Positions 16,243 to 24,016 of a stretch of DNA of 32,981 nt are shown here, piece after piece. The stretch is taken from contig JAAZLJ010000128.1 of assembly GCA_012799365.1 (NCBI GenBank), positions 1 to 32,981 of the forward strand. Reading direction: 5' to 3'. Both the position numbers and the translations under genes were made by a program. The notes below the pieces were generated by a model. It saw nothing but the letters and a program-made list of their open reading frames with translations. It did no database searches and was not told where the DNA came from. This stretch comes from Syntrophomonadaceae bacterium (GTDB lineage: Bacteria > Bacillota > Syntrophomonadia > Syntrophomonadales > Syntrophothermaceae). Positions within the stretch are counted from its first letter, which is position 1. Every line of letters begins with the position of its first letter.

Positions 16243-18015
16243 GTGGACGAATCTTTGGATATTAGTGGTTTGGAAGTAACCGGGTATTACAGTGATGGCA
16301 GCTCCAGGGTAGAGGATATTACTACCGCTAACATCTCCGGTTTTGATAGTTCTGAACCGGCAGCACAGCAAATCTTGACCGTTAGCGTTGGTGATAAGAC
16401 GGCCACTTATGTAGTAATTATTTCGGAATTGGTAACGGCTGCTGAAAATGAAACTATAGCTATAACGAATATTCCCTTAACTATAACTATTCCTGAAGAC
16501 ACCACCAACGCCGGGATTCAGATTTCACAAGACACAGCCCTGCCATCGATAAAAGTTAAATCAGATCAGGTAGAGATGACTATTCCTAACGGTACCACGG
16601 TCTCAGGTTCTGATATTATTCAGCTGCCTGAGGTAAAGTCTGACTCCAGTGTCGATGTATCCGGGGCTCAACGGGTTAATTTAGTTATTGAAGTTGGTTC
16701 CAATGCCGATACCATCACCTTTAGTAAACCAGTTCGTCTGGTTCTGAAAGGACAGGGAAAAAGATCAGCCGGGTTCATCGATAATGATAGGAAATTTCAC
16801 ACAATCAGCAAACCGGACTCTCTTAGTGGTCTTACCAGTGACGGCGATGTAGATGCCGTTGCCAAGCTTTTTGAAGAGACGGAGATGCAGGAGGGTGCTG
16901 TTGATTATCGTCAGGACCTCATAATCTGGACCAAACATTTTACCAAGTTTATAGCTTACACACCCTTGAATTCTGAATTACCATCACCTATTCCCCTACC
17001 CGATATTACTGACGAGTTTTTTGAGTTTGATGAAATTGTTAGAAGTCAAACGATAAGCAGCCGGGGTGCCATTATAAAAATAGAGGGAGCTATGTATATT
17101 TTCCCAGCAAATGCAGTCAGTGAAGATATCAGGGTAAGTATCAAAAAACTGAGCCAGGGTACTATTCCGTCAGTTCCATCAGGTTTTAAACAGCTGGGTA
17201 AGGTTTATGAAATTACCACTGACAAAGATGTTACATTTAAAAAACCGGTTACTATCACTCTGTACTTCGACCAGGATGAAATAGTTAATGACAAATATGA
17301 TGTAGGCATCTATTGCTGGAGTAATAATCAGTGGATACTTGTGGATCAAGTGAAAGCAAACCTGGAAACCAGAAAAGTAAGTGGCACAGTAAATCATTTC
17401 AGTATATTTGCTGCTCTTTGCAGTGAAAAGGGTGAAATTCCAATAATTGAAGACAAACAGCCAATCCAGGATGTATTGAAGCCGATTAAATCAGGATTAA
17501 AAGACATTGCCAACCATTGGGCCGAAAAGTTTATTACCGAACTGGTAGCAATAGGTGCGGTAAGCGGGTATCCAGATGGAACTTTTAGACCAGATAGTAC
17601 CATTACTCGGGCGGAATTTGCTACTATGGTGGTCAAAGCCTTCAAAATAAAGCCTGATAGTGGCAAAGTGTTCAGCGATACCAGCGGACACTGGGCCAGG
17701 GATGGTATAAGCGCAGCTGCTGCCCACGGTATAGTAAGCGGCTATGATGAAACCACCTTCGGTCCCGATGACCTGATTACCCGTGAGCAAATGGCAGTGA
17801 TGATTAGCAAAGCAGCTGGTCTCAGTGGCGGGGAAGGTAAAACCTTTGCTGATAGTGCTCAGATTGCTGATTGGGCTATAGACGCAGTAGCTGTTACTAG
17901 CAGCAAAAACATAATCACCGGCTATCCGGATAACACCTTCAAGCCCAGCGCCAGTGCTACCCGGGCGGAGGCGGCTACCGTAATCGTCAAAGCTCTCAAG
18001 TTAACCGGATTCTGA
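16243..18015 (+). pseudogene. 3' fragment of a broken SLH-protein gene (Big_3, ZU5-like, three SLH)
   Basis: A 590-codon open frame without signal peptide, beginning inside a Big_3 domain: the residues just upstream in frame (SIAITQTAARVIYIVDE) belong to the same domain and match the paralogue at 9793. It continues with the conserved block ending DLIIWTKHFTKFIAYTP, a ZU5-like region (AIYIF... to NHFSIFAAL) and three SLH domains, parallel to the last ~600 residues of the giant protein. Upstream it is blocked by TAA at 16180-16182. The long intact frame suggests the damage is recent, is a sequencing error in the G8 tract, or that expression is switched. Alone it would lack export. Confidence 0.7.
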
Positions 18016-18144
18016 TAACTAACCTGAAAGACGGATGAGTAGATATTGAGCCAGGTTGGTAGTCTATTTGCAACTGATACTCCAAAAGGTAATGCAGTTT
18101 AATAAGACCTGACCGCAGCCAGGCTAATATGTGGTTGCAGCACC

Positions 18145-18185
18145 AAAAAGCGACTGCCGGGAAATTATTCCTGGCGGTCGTTTTT
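18145..18185. terminator. Bidirectional-type terminator after the SLH cluster
   Basis: A 13-bp stem with two wobble pairs, CGACTGCCGGGAA (18151-18163) with TTCCTGGCGGTCG (18168-18180), flanked by A5 on the left and T5 on the right. It closes the envelope cluster. Confidence 0.85.
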
Positions 18186-18395
18186 GACATTTTGAAGGGA
18201 GGGGAGCTGGCTTTCTATGTCTGTACTCCCGGGTGGAATTATCAGGATTTTAAGGACTCTCAGGACCGAGGGTATTTACTTCATGTCGAAAAACATCTAA
18301 AATTGTAAGCGGGCCGCAGGCAGGAAAAAATCGAACCAAGGAGAATATATACTAAAAGTGTCTCAGGAATAAGAAATGAGCATTTTTTTCATATG
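18186..18395 (+). other. Intergenic stretch upstream of riboswitch B
   Basis: About 210 bases with no recognisable gene. A 27-codon frame (18217-18300) behind GGGAGGGGAG is possible but unsupported. The promoter of the riboswitch/tup transcript is expected here; TATACT near 18347 is a possible -10 but no convincing -35 accompanies it. Confidence 0.35.
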
Positions 18396-18495
18396 AATCT
18401 TCGATTCAATTTACCTAAGTGGGTATAACCATAGGGTTATTGAACGTCAGGGTCCAGCTGGAAACGGTTGTGCCTCCCGGGGTGGAAAGAAGATT
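18396..18495 (+). promoter_or_regulatory. Moco-family riboswitch aptamer (copy B), leader of tupABC
   Basis: P1 pairs AATCTTC (18396-18402) with GAAGATT (18489-18495). The GAAA-capped helix joins 18451-18460 to 18465-18474 (ten positions, one mismatch), followed by GCCTCCC (18472-18478). ACCTAA (18413-18418) and AGGGTT (18433-18438) occur at the same relative places as in copy A. A terminator follows 35 bases later. Placement upstream of a tungstate importer is what is known for Moco/tungsten-cofactor riboswitches. As I recall, tungsten-cofactor variants are proposed to lack the P3 helix that is present here, so the ligand preference is open. Confidence 0.75.
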
Positions 18496-18529
18496 TCTAT
18501 CAATACCGCTAATTATTTAGGGGTTTGTA

Positions 18530-18555
18530 GGGGTCTGATTTTCAGACCCTTCTTT
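18530..18555 (+). terminator. Intrinsic terminator of riboswitch B
   Basis: GGGTCTGA (18531-18538) pairs with TCAGACCC (18542-18549), extended by a G-T pair, followed by TTCTTT. It lies between aptamer B and tupA, the same order as at 43-253, consistent with ligand-induced termination. Confidence 0.8.
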
Positions 18556-18802
18556 AATATGGCGATATAAGGGAATACTCATGATCCCTGGTAGGGTCAC
18601 TTATAGAGAACTAAAAATATCGGCTCCAATACACGGAACACTATTAAGCTGTCAGCGTTCGTATCAGTCTATTTGACAACTCATCAACGTTTTATCTAAG
18701 TGTGTCTTTGATTCGTTTTTGACCCGGCGCCGGTTGAGAACCTTAATCATATATGTATGGTTTTCTCGGAAACCGCAGCCCATTTCAAGTTAAGGAGGTG
18801 AT

Positions 18803-18862
18803 GTGACCGAGTCGCTACAATCAGTCATACATTTTTATCAACCCTGTAGTTCTATTTTATAA
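18803..18862 (+). CDS. Possible 19-codon leader peptide upstream of tupA
   Basis: A GTG-initiated frame encodes MTESLQSVIHFYQPCSSIL and stops at TAA 18860-18862, which overlaps the ribosome site of tupA (AAAGGAGG, 18861-18868). It is preceded by a near-perfect Shine-Dalgarno run, AAGGAGGTGAT (18792-18802), with short spacing. It could couple translation into tupA, or be chance. Confidence 0.3.
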   Translation: MTESLQSVIHFYQPCSSIL

Positions 18863-18877
18863 AGGAGGTCATACTTG

Positions 18878-19768
18878 GTGAGAAAATTGAGACATGCGAA
18901 GCATTGGAAAGTATTGGCACTATGTCTGACGCTGATGTTTGCCGTGACCTGTTTGGCGGGTTGTGGCGGTCAGGAACCTGTCGACCAGCTGGACGAGCCG
19001 GGACAACAGACGCAGGCCCCCGAGAATCCGAAGATTAAGCTGGCTACCACTACCAGTACCCAGGATTCCGGACTGCTGGATGTGCTGCTGCCTGAGTTTG
19101 AAAAAGAAACCGGGTATAAAGTTGACGTTATTGCAGTTGGTACCGGTCAGGCCATAAATCATGGCGAAAATGGCGATGTCGACGTGATACTGGTTCACTC
19201 CCGCCCGGCGGAAGACAAATTTGTGGCCGATGGATTCGGAGTTAACCGTAAAGATGTTATGTACAATGATTACCTTATTATAGGTCCCAAGGATGATCCG
19301 GCAGGTATCAAAGGCGGCCAGGATATAGTAGCAGCTCTTAAAGCTATCGCCGAAAAAGAAGCCATCTTTGTTTCTCGGGGAGACGATTCGGGAACCCATA
19401 AGAAAGAAGTTAAAGTTTGGGAAGCTACCGGGATAACACCCGAGGGCGATTGGTACAAATCGGTAGGCAAAGGCATGGGGGACACCTACCGCATGGCCAA
19501 TGAGATGAAAGGTTATGTCCTGATTGACCGGGCTACCTTCCTGTTTAATAAGGACAAATATGAATTGGAACCTATGGTGGAGGGCGACGAACTGCTCTTT
19601 AACCCTTACGGAATTATTGCTGTTAATCCGGACAAATATCCTAATGTAAATTACGATGGGGCGATGGCTCTGGTAGAGTGGATGGTCAGCGAAAAAGGCC
19701 AGGACATGATTGGTGAATACGGAAAAGATAAATTTAATCAGGCCTTGTTCACTCCGGATGCAAAATAA
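18878..19768 (+). CDS. tupA: Tungstate ABC transporter, substrate-binding lipoprotein
   Basis: Extracytoplasmic tungstate-binding protein of the TupABC importer, anchored by a lipobox (CLAGC). The mature part carries TupA hallmarks: TTTSTQDSGLLD at the start of the fold, IAVGTGQAI, GDVDVILVHSRPAEDKF, SRGDDSGTHKKE and GYVLIDRATFLF. Length (~296 residues) is normal for the family. GTG 18878 is nine bases from GGAGG; TTG 18875 is an alternative. It is followed by a hairpin and then the permease and ATPase genes. Control by the upstream riboswitch is inferred from position. Tungsten would serve W-dependent formate dehydrogenases or aldehyde oxidoreductases, which are not in the window. Confidence 0.93.
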   Translation: MRKLRHAKHWKVLALCLTLMFAVTCLAGCGGQEPVDQLDEPGQQTQAPENPKIKLATTTSTQDSGLLDVLLPEFEKETGYKVDVIAVGTGQAINHGENGDVDVILVHSRPAEDKFVADGFGVNRKDVMYNDYLIIGPKDDPAGIKGGQDIVAALKAIAEKEAIFVSRGDDSGTHKKEVKVWEATGITPEGDWYKSVGKGMGDTYRMANEMKGYVLIDRATFLFNKDKYELEPMVEGDELLFNPYGIIAVNPDKYPNVNYDGAMALVEWMVSEKGQDMIGEYGKDKFNQALFTPDAK

Positions 19769-19790
19769 TCGGTTAGCGGAATAGTTCGGG

Positions 19791-19830
19791 AATCGGGATG
19801 GGGGCATTTCTGGCCTCTGTCCTGATTTTC
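19791..19830 (+). terminator. Hairpin between tupA and tupB, possible partial terminator
   Basis: AATCGGGA (19791-19798) pairs with TCCTGATT (19820-19827, one G-T pair), with further pairing inside, followed by TTC. Such hairpins after binding-protein genes often lower expression of the permease genes relative to the binding protein. Confidence 0.5.
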
Positions 19831-19853
19831 TACATTATTGATGGTGAGAGATA

Positions 19854-20573
19854 ATGGACGTTATAATACAAGGGTTAAAAGAAGGATTATTACTCATACT
19901 TGCGTTTGACCCGGAGATAGTGCAGGTTACCGTGCTTTCTCTTGAGGTATCCCTATCGGCCTTGATAATATCTGGTCTTCTGGGTGTACCGCTGGGGGCT
20001 CTTTTCGCTTTGAGCGTTTTCCCGGGGAGAAAAACGCTGCTGAATCTTACCTATACTTTGATGGGCCTGCCGCCGGTGCTAGCCGGTCTCATTGTTTTTC
20101 TGGTCGTGGGCAACCGCGGGCCGCTGGGGCAGTTTGAACTGCTTTTCACTCCGGCAGCCATGGTTATTGCCCAGGTCTTGCTGGGTGTACCGATTGTGTG
20201 TGGTTTGACCACCCGGGCGGTGGCGGCTCAACAACAGGAGGTATATGATACGGCGGTAACCCTGGGAGCTACCCGTTTTCAGGCGGTGCGAAGTATTCTT
20301 CGGGAAAGCCGTATGGGGATTGTTGGTGCCCTTACCACGGCTCTGGGCCGGCTGATTGCCGAGGTGGGAGCGGTTATGATGGTGGGGGGGAACATCAAGG
20401 GCAGTACCCGGGTTCTAACCACCTCTATAGTGCTGCAGACCCGAATGGGTAATGACAGCACGGCTCTGGCCATAGGAATGATATTGCTGTTGTTAGCTTT
20501 TTTGATTATGGTAACCATACTGAAGCTGGAAAAGAGGACTTATACTGGTGACGACGGTATTGAAATTATCTAA
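19854..20573 (+). CDS. tupB: Tungstate ABC transporter, permease
   Basis: A 239-residue integral membrane protein with about five or six hydrophobic segments and the ABC-permease EAA-type loop (VYDTAVTLGATRFQAV) that contacts the ATPase. MGLPPVLAGLIVFLVVGNRGPLG is typical of TupB. Start ATG has GGTGAGAG upstream. Its 3' end overlaps tupC by 26 bases. It forms the tungstate channel with TupC. Confidence 0.93.
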   Translation: MDVIIQGLKEGLLLILAFDPEIVQVTVLSLEVSLSALIISGLLGVPLGALFALSVFPGRKTLLNLTYTLMGLPPVLAGLIVFLVVGNRGPLGQFELLFTPAAMVIAQVLLGVPIVCGLTTRAVAAQQQEVYDTAVTLGATRFQAVRSILRESRMGIVGALTTALGRLIAEVGAVMMVGGNIKGSTRVLTTSIVLQTRMGNDSTALAIGMILLLLAFLIMVTILKLEKRTYTGDDGIEII

Positions 20574-21282
20574 TGTAACCAAATACTATGGTTCGCGCCA
20601 GGTTCTTAATGTAGAAGAACTGGAAATCGGTGCTGGCCAGATATATTCTATACTGGGACCGAATGGGGCCGGCAAGACTACTATGATGAGGATCATGGCT
20701 TTGCTAACCCGGAATAACATCGGACAGATTGAGGTTCTGGGTGAAAAGGTCACCTGGGATAAATCCCAGTTATTGCGATTGAGACGGCAGATGAGCATGG
20801 TCACGCAAACGTCCTATATGTTTGCAGGCCCGGTTCATTATAATGTTTCTTATGGTTTACGGGTTAGAAATAAGTCGGTGGTTGAAGTAAATAAACTGGT
20901 TAAGGAATCTCTGGAATTGGTGGGGATGTCTGACTTTATAGACTACCCGGCCCGAAACCTGTCCGGGGGGGAAAAGCAGAAAGTCGCCATTGCTCGGGTG
21001 TTAGCGTTGAAACCACGGGTGTTGTTTTTGGATGAGCCTACTTCCAGTATCGATCCTACCAGTGCTCGGGATATAGAACGTTATATCAAATTTATTAACT
21101 CGGAACTTGGTACTACGGTTATCCTGGTTACTCATAACCTGTTTCAGGCGCGCAGGCTGGCCGACCACACCATTTTTATGTGGGATGGGGAGATCATAGA
21201 AACCGGCAGCTCGGAAGATTTGTTCGAAAATGCGATAGATAAAAGAACCCGGGCTTTTCTAAGTGGTGAAGTAGTTTTCTAG
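20548..21282 (+). CDS. tupC: Tungstate ABC transporter, ATP-binding protein
   Basis: A 244-residue ABC ATPase with Walker A GPNGAGKTT (residues 37-45), signature LSGGEKQKVAIAR, Walker B VLFLDEPTSSID and switch histidine in LVTHNL. It drives tungstate import through TupB. GTG start inside the end of tupB behind AGAGGAC, so translation is coupled. A strong terminator follows. Confidence 0.93.
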   Translation: MTTVLKLSNVTKYYGSRQVLNVEELEIGAGQIYSILGPNGAGKTTMMRIMALLTRNNIGQIEVLGEKVTWDKSQLLRLRRQMSMVTQTSYMFAGPVHYNVSYGLRVRNKSVVEVNKLVKESLELVGMSDFIDYPARNLSGGEKQKVAIARVLALKPRVLFLDEPTSSIDPTSARDIERYIKFINSELGTTVILVTHNLFQARRLADHTIFMWDGEIIETGSSEDLFENAIDKRTRAFLSGEVVF

Positions 21283-21387
21283 TCCCAGGTTTGGCACTTT
21301 GGGTTAATTTCTCGTGGGGGATTTTCCTAAACTTAAAATGTTCCCGGTGGACTGGCAGCTTTGTTGACAGTCATTGGGGACCGGATT

Positions 21388-21440
21388 AAAAGGGCGGCAT
21401 TAGCACCCGTTCAAGCGGGGTTAGCACCGCCCTTTTATTT
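21388..21440 (+). terminator. Terminator of the tup operon
   Basis: AAAAGGGCGG (21388-21397) pairs with CCGCCCTTTT (21427-21436), with an inner CACCCG/CGGGGT helix, then ATTT. An outer GGGGACC/GGTCCCC pair (21376-21382, 21466-21472) could enclose it. Confidence 0.85.
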
Positions 21441-21531
21441 TACTAACACAATAAGTCCGGGGATAGGTCCCCGATCTATTTAGCACACTCCCCATAAGAG
21501 TTATTTTATATTTTTTAGTATTATTACGTCC

Positions 21532-21558
21532 ATCAGCGTACATTTGCGGTTTCAATTT
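21532..21558 (+). repeat. Short dispersed repeat, copy 1
   Basis: A 27-base intergenic element with the core TTGCGGTTTCAATTT preceded by ATCAGCGTACA. It nearly matches 25643-25670 on the same strand and 22501-22522 on the opposite strand. All three copies are intergenic. The remaining ~200 bases between the tup terminator and the protease gene hold nothing I recognise. Confidence 0.75.
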
Positions 21559-21667
21559 ACTGGCGGACGCCCATTCTCCCGGGAGGGGTTACCAGCGGGT
21601 AATGGATAAATGCAGGGAAAAGGTGGCCGATCGAGAATAATTGGAGTGATGGGTTCAAGCAGATATT

Positions 21668-22477
21668 ATGTGGCCGGGGTGGCAGGTTGGGAGAGTGGAT
21701 GGCCGGATGGATGAGGAAAGAATCGGGCTTGATGAGGAAGAAATAGAAGAGGAGGAGATCCGGGAGGAGCGTAAATGGCGAACCTGGGTCCTGCGTATAG
21801 TGGCCTTACTGGCTCTGGTGGCTTTTGTGTCGCTTTGTCTGGCGGAACAGCATCTCCTGTGGACCGTGGATTTTGATTTTCTCAGCCAGGATCGTACCCT
21901 GAGTGAAGATGAACTGGTAAAGCGATGTGAACCGGCGGTGGTCAGCATACGAGCCTGGAAAAGTGCGGGCCAGAGCAGCAGCGGTACCGGAGTGAATCTG
22001 GCTCCAGAGGGGGTGGTGGTCACGAATCGGCATGTGGTAGAGGGGAGCCGCGGTATTACGGTCAGTTTCGGTGGAGGTAAGAGTTATCCAGGGCAGGAGC
22101 TGGAAATGGTGTCCCATGCTGACCTGGCGGTAATCCATTTGCAGGGGAAAGATCTGCCTTTTTTGCCAACGTCGGAGGAGGGGGAGGCTCGACCCGGACA
22201 GTTGGTAACCGTCATCGGGAACCCACGGGGGTTTCAGCGCGTGCCGGCTCGTGGTCAGGTGGGCGGCTACTATCGGTTGGAGGAAGATGGTCCTCTGGTC
22301 TTTGATATCGATGTCGTTATTGCTCCAGGCAGCAGCGGTAGTCCGGTGCTGGACGATAGCGGTCAGGTGGTGGGTATTGTTTTTGCTACCGGCAGGATAA
22401 AAACTGAAGACAAGGAGGAGGAGCGGGCCCTGGCCATTCCGGTGTCAGCCCTCAACCTGGAGCCTGACGAACAATAA
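21668..22477 (+). CDS. Membrane-anchored trypsin-like (HtrA/DegP-type) serine protease without PDZ domain
   Basis: A 269-residue protein: a very acidic cytoplasmic N-terminus (LDEEEIEEEEIREER), one membrane helix (~38-60), then a chymotrypsin-fold protease domain outside the membrane. The catalytic triad is visible: His122 in TNRHVV, Asp152 in HADLAVI and Ser223 in PGSSGSP. No PDZ domain follows, so it is shorter than HtrA/DegP and would lack allosteric peptide control by that route. It is probably an envelope protease acting on misfolded or specific exported proteins. The start is uncertain: ATG 21668 lacks a well-spaced ribosome site, and ATG 21710 is an alternative. It is monocistronic between tupC and a repeat region. 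Confidence 0.85.
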   Translation: MWPGWQVGRVDGRMDEERIGLDEEEIEEEEIREERKWRTWVLRIVALLALVAFVSLCLAEQHLLWTVDFDFLSQDRTLSEDELVKRCEPAVVSIRAWKSAGQSSSGTGVNLAPEGVVVTNRHVVEGSRGITVSFGGGKSYPGQELEMVSHADLAVIHLQGKDLPFLPTSEEGEARPGQLVTVIGNPRGFQRVPARGQVGGYYRLEEDGPLVFDIDVVIAPGSSGSPVLDDSGQVVGIVFATGRIKTEDKEEERALAIPVSALNLEPDEQ

Positions 22478-22500
22478 ATCAGGCACCATGAATAGTTTTT

Positions 22501-22522
22501 GAAACCGCAGATGAACGCTGAT
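22501..22522 (-). repeat. Short dispersed repeat, copy 2 (inverted)
   Basis: The reverse complement of this segment reads ATCAGCGTTCATCTGCGG followed by TTTC, the same element as at 21532 and 25643. Confidence 0.75.
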
Positions 22523-22577
22523 GAGCGCAGTTAGGTGTAAGGCGAATCGTTACAAAATAATCTTATCAAGAGTGTGA

Positions 22578-22618
22578 TAACCCGCTCGCTCCCGCACTTG
22601 TTAACTGCAGTACATCAG
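22578..22618 (-). repeat. 41-base dispersed repeat, inverted copy
   Basis: Its reverse complement matches 26169-26209 at 37 of 41 positions, including the shared 3' part CGGGAGCGAGCGGGTTA. The two copies are in opposite orientation about 3.6 kb apart, flanking the carbamate kinase, aldehyde dehydrogenase and fmdB-like genes. Confidence 0.8.
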
Positions 22619-23074
22619 CTTGCTTCGGGCGCGATCTGCTGTCGCAGACCGGCAAGCTTCGTTTAATTATTTACAGCCTGCAGCTTATCCAAGAAACTAC
22701 CATTATGGATAGCTTGAAACCAAGTGTGAACAGGTTTCTTGGGCTGCGCCAGGCGGACCGGTCGAAATTCGGAGGGAATGCACTAAAGTTTCCCTGCTCG
22801 AAACCTCCTATTTCTCGCTCCGCTTCACGAGCCGGGGAGTTTCGCTGTGTACTGCTACGTCTCCTCCGTCGCTTCGCCGGGTTAACACACTCCAATAAAC
22901 GTGCTGTTTTTATTCTCCAGTGGCGGCGGTATGACCGACATGGATATCTGTATGAAGATACAATGTATTTTTTTGTAAGGTTTTGCTTGGCAAATGGCCC
23001 GATAGGAGTAAAATATTAAGAGGTAAAACTCATCGATGCAGTTAGTATAAAGAGCGTTAAGGGAGTGGGCCAAT

Positions 23075-24016
23075 ATGGAAAACCGGATTGCCGTAGTAGC
23101 TTTTGGAGGAAATGCATTGCATCCTGAACATCAAGTAGGAACTGCAGAAGAGCAGGAAAAGAATGCGGTAGAAGCCAGTGCAGCCATTTCTGAAATTGTT
23201 CATAATGGTTATGAAGTGGTAGTGGTACATGGTAATGGTCCACAAGTGGGGTCGCTTCTTATCCAGATGGAAAAGGCGGCTGACGAGGTACCAGTATTGC
23301 CGCTGTATGCATGTGTGGCGGGCACGCAAGGGACGATAGGTTATATGTTAACCAATGCTCTGCGCCAGGAGTGTGGGCGGCTGGGGCTAAGCCAGGAGGT
23401 GGTTACAGTTTTGACTACGGTGGTGGTGGACCCGGATGACGCTGCCTTTAACACGCCGACCAAGCCTATCGGACCGTTTTTCACCAAAGAATATGCGGAG
23501 AGGATGGCTGTGGAAAAGGGTTGGATAGTGGTCGAGGATAGCGGCCGGGGCTACCGGCGGGTAGTTCCTTCGCCCGAACCGATAGGCATACTGGAGAAAA
23601 GTAGTATTCAGCAAATGATTGAGCACCATAATATAGTCATAGCCTGTGGAGGGGGAGGCATTCCGGTTATTATACAGGATGGCGAGTTTAAAGGAGTGGA
23701 GGCGGTCATCGATAAGGATTTAGCCTCCAGTCTGCTGGCGCGGGAGATTGGTGCCCATCTTTTCATTATCCTCACCGGGGTTCCTCAGGTGGCGATTAAT
23801 TATGGCCAACCGGATAGGCAATGGCTGGAAACCATAACTGTGGCGGAAGCTAAAAAGTATACAGCAGAAGGGCAGTTTCCGCCCGGAAGCATGGGGCCTA
23901 AGATAGCGGCGGCGATAAAATTTATTGAGGCCGGCGGCCAGGAAGTGCTTATTACTTCGGCCAGCGAGCTGGATCGGGCTCTTAAACACCAGGGAGGAAC
24001 TTATATTGTACCGTGA
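23075..24016 (+). CDS. arcC: Carbamate kinase
   Basis: Carbamate kinase (313 residues, normal length) interconverts carbamoyl phosphate and ADP with carbamate and ATP, the ATP-yielding last step of arginine-deiminase-type or purine/allantoin fermentation. Amino-acid-kinase-fold motifs: AFGGNAL at the N-terminus, VVVHGNGPQVG, ACGGGGIPVI, VIDKDLASSLLA and the C-terminal FPPGSMGPKI. ATG start with GGGAG upstream. No arginine deiminase or ornithine carbamoyltransferase gene is nearby; instead the gene overlaps an aldehyde dehydrogenase by 11 bases, so its pathway here is not obvious. Confidence 0.95.
   Translation: MENRIAVVAFGGNALHPEHQVGTAEEQEKNAVEASAAISEIVHNGYEVVVVHGNGPQVGSLLIQMEKAADEVPVLPLYACVAGTQGTIGYMLTNALRQECGRLGLSQEVVTVLTTVVVDPDDAAFNTPTKPIGPFFTKEYAERMAVEKGWIVVEDSGRGYRRVVPSPEPIGILEKSSIQQMIEHHNIVIACGGGGIPVIIQDGEFKGVEAVIDKDLASSLLAREIGAHLFIILTGVPQVAINYGQPDRQWLETITVAEAKKYTAEGQFPPGSMGPKIAAAIKFIEAGGQEVLITSASELDRALKHQGGTYIVP

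Larger units (their letters stand above)
22478..23074. other. Repeat-rich intergenic region without a supported gene
   Basis: About 600 bases made of inverted and dispersed repeats: copies at 22501-22522 and 22578-22618; a hairpin formed by AGCTTGC (22617-22623) and GCAAGCT (22652-22658) with an inner TCTGC/GCAGA stem; CCAAGAAAC (22689-22697) with GTTTCTTGG (22734-22742); and GGGTTAACACACTCC (~22880), which resembles the segment just right of 26209. A 104-codon frame (22705-23019) has no ribosome site or domain and is probably an accident of this composition. Confidence 0.6.

Noticed and set aside
18217-18300. A 27-codon frame behind GGGAGGGGAG
   Set aside because: Too short, poorly spaced ribosome site and no family resemblance; listed only as part of the intergenic description.
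18361-18390. CTCA/TGAG pairing followed by T7 as a terminator just upstream of riboswitch B
   Set aside because: Only four base pairs with a long loop; too weak to support.
18920-19807. A 295-codon antisense frame opposite tupA
   Set aside because: It is the shadow of a strongly supported gene; the tupA frame has clear family motifs and the antisense product has none.
22705-23019. A 104-codon open frame in the gap before arcC
   Set aside because: No ribosome site, no recognisable domain, and it is built of the repeat-rich intergenic DNA.
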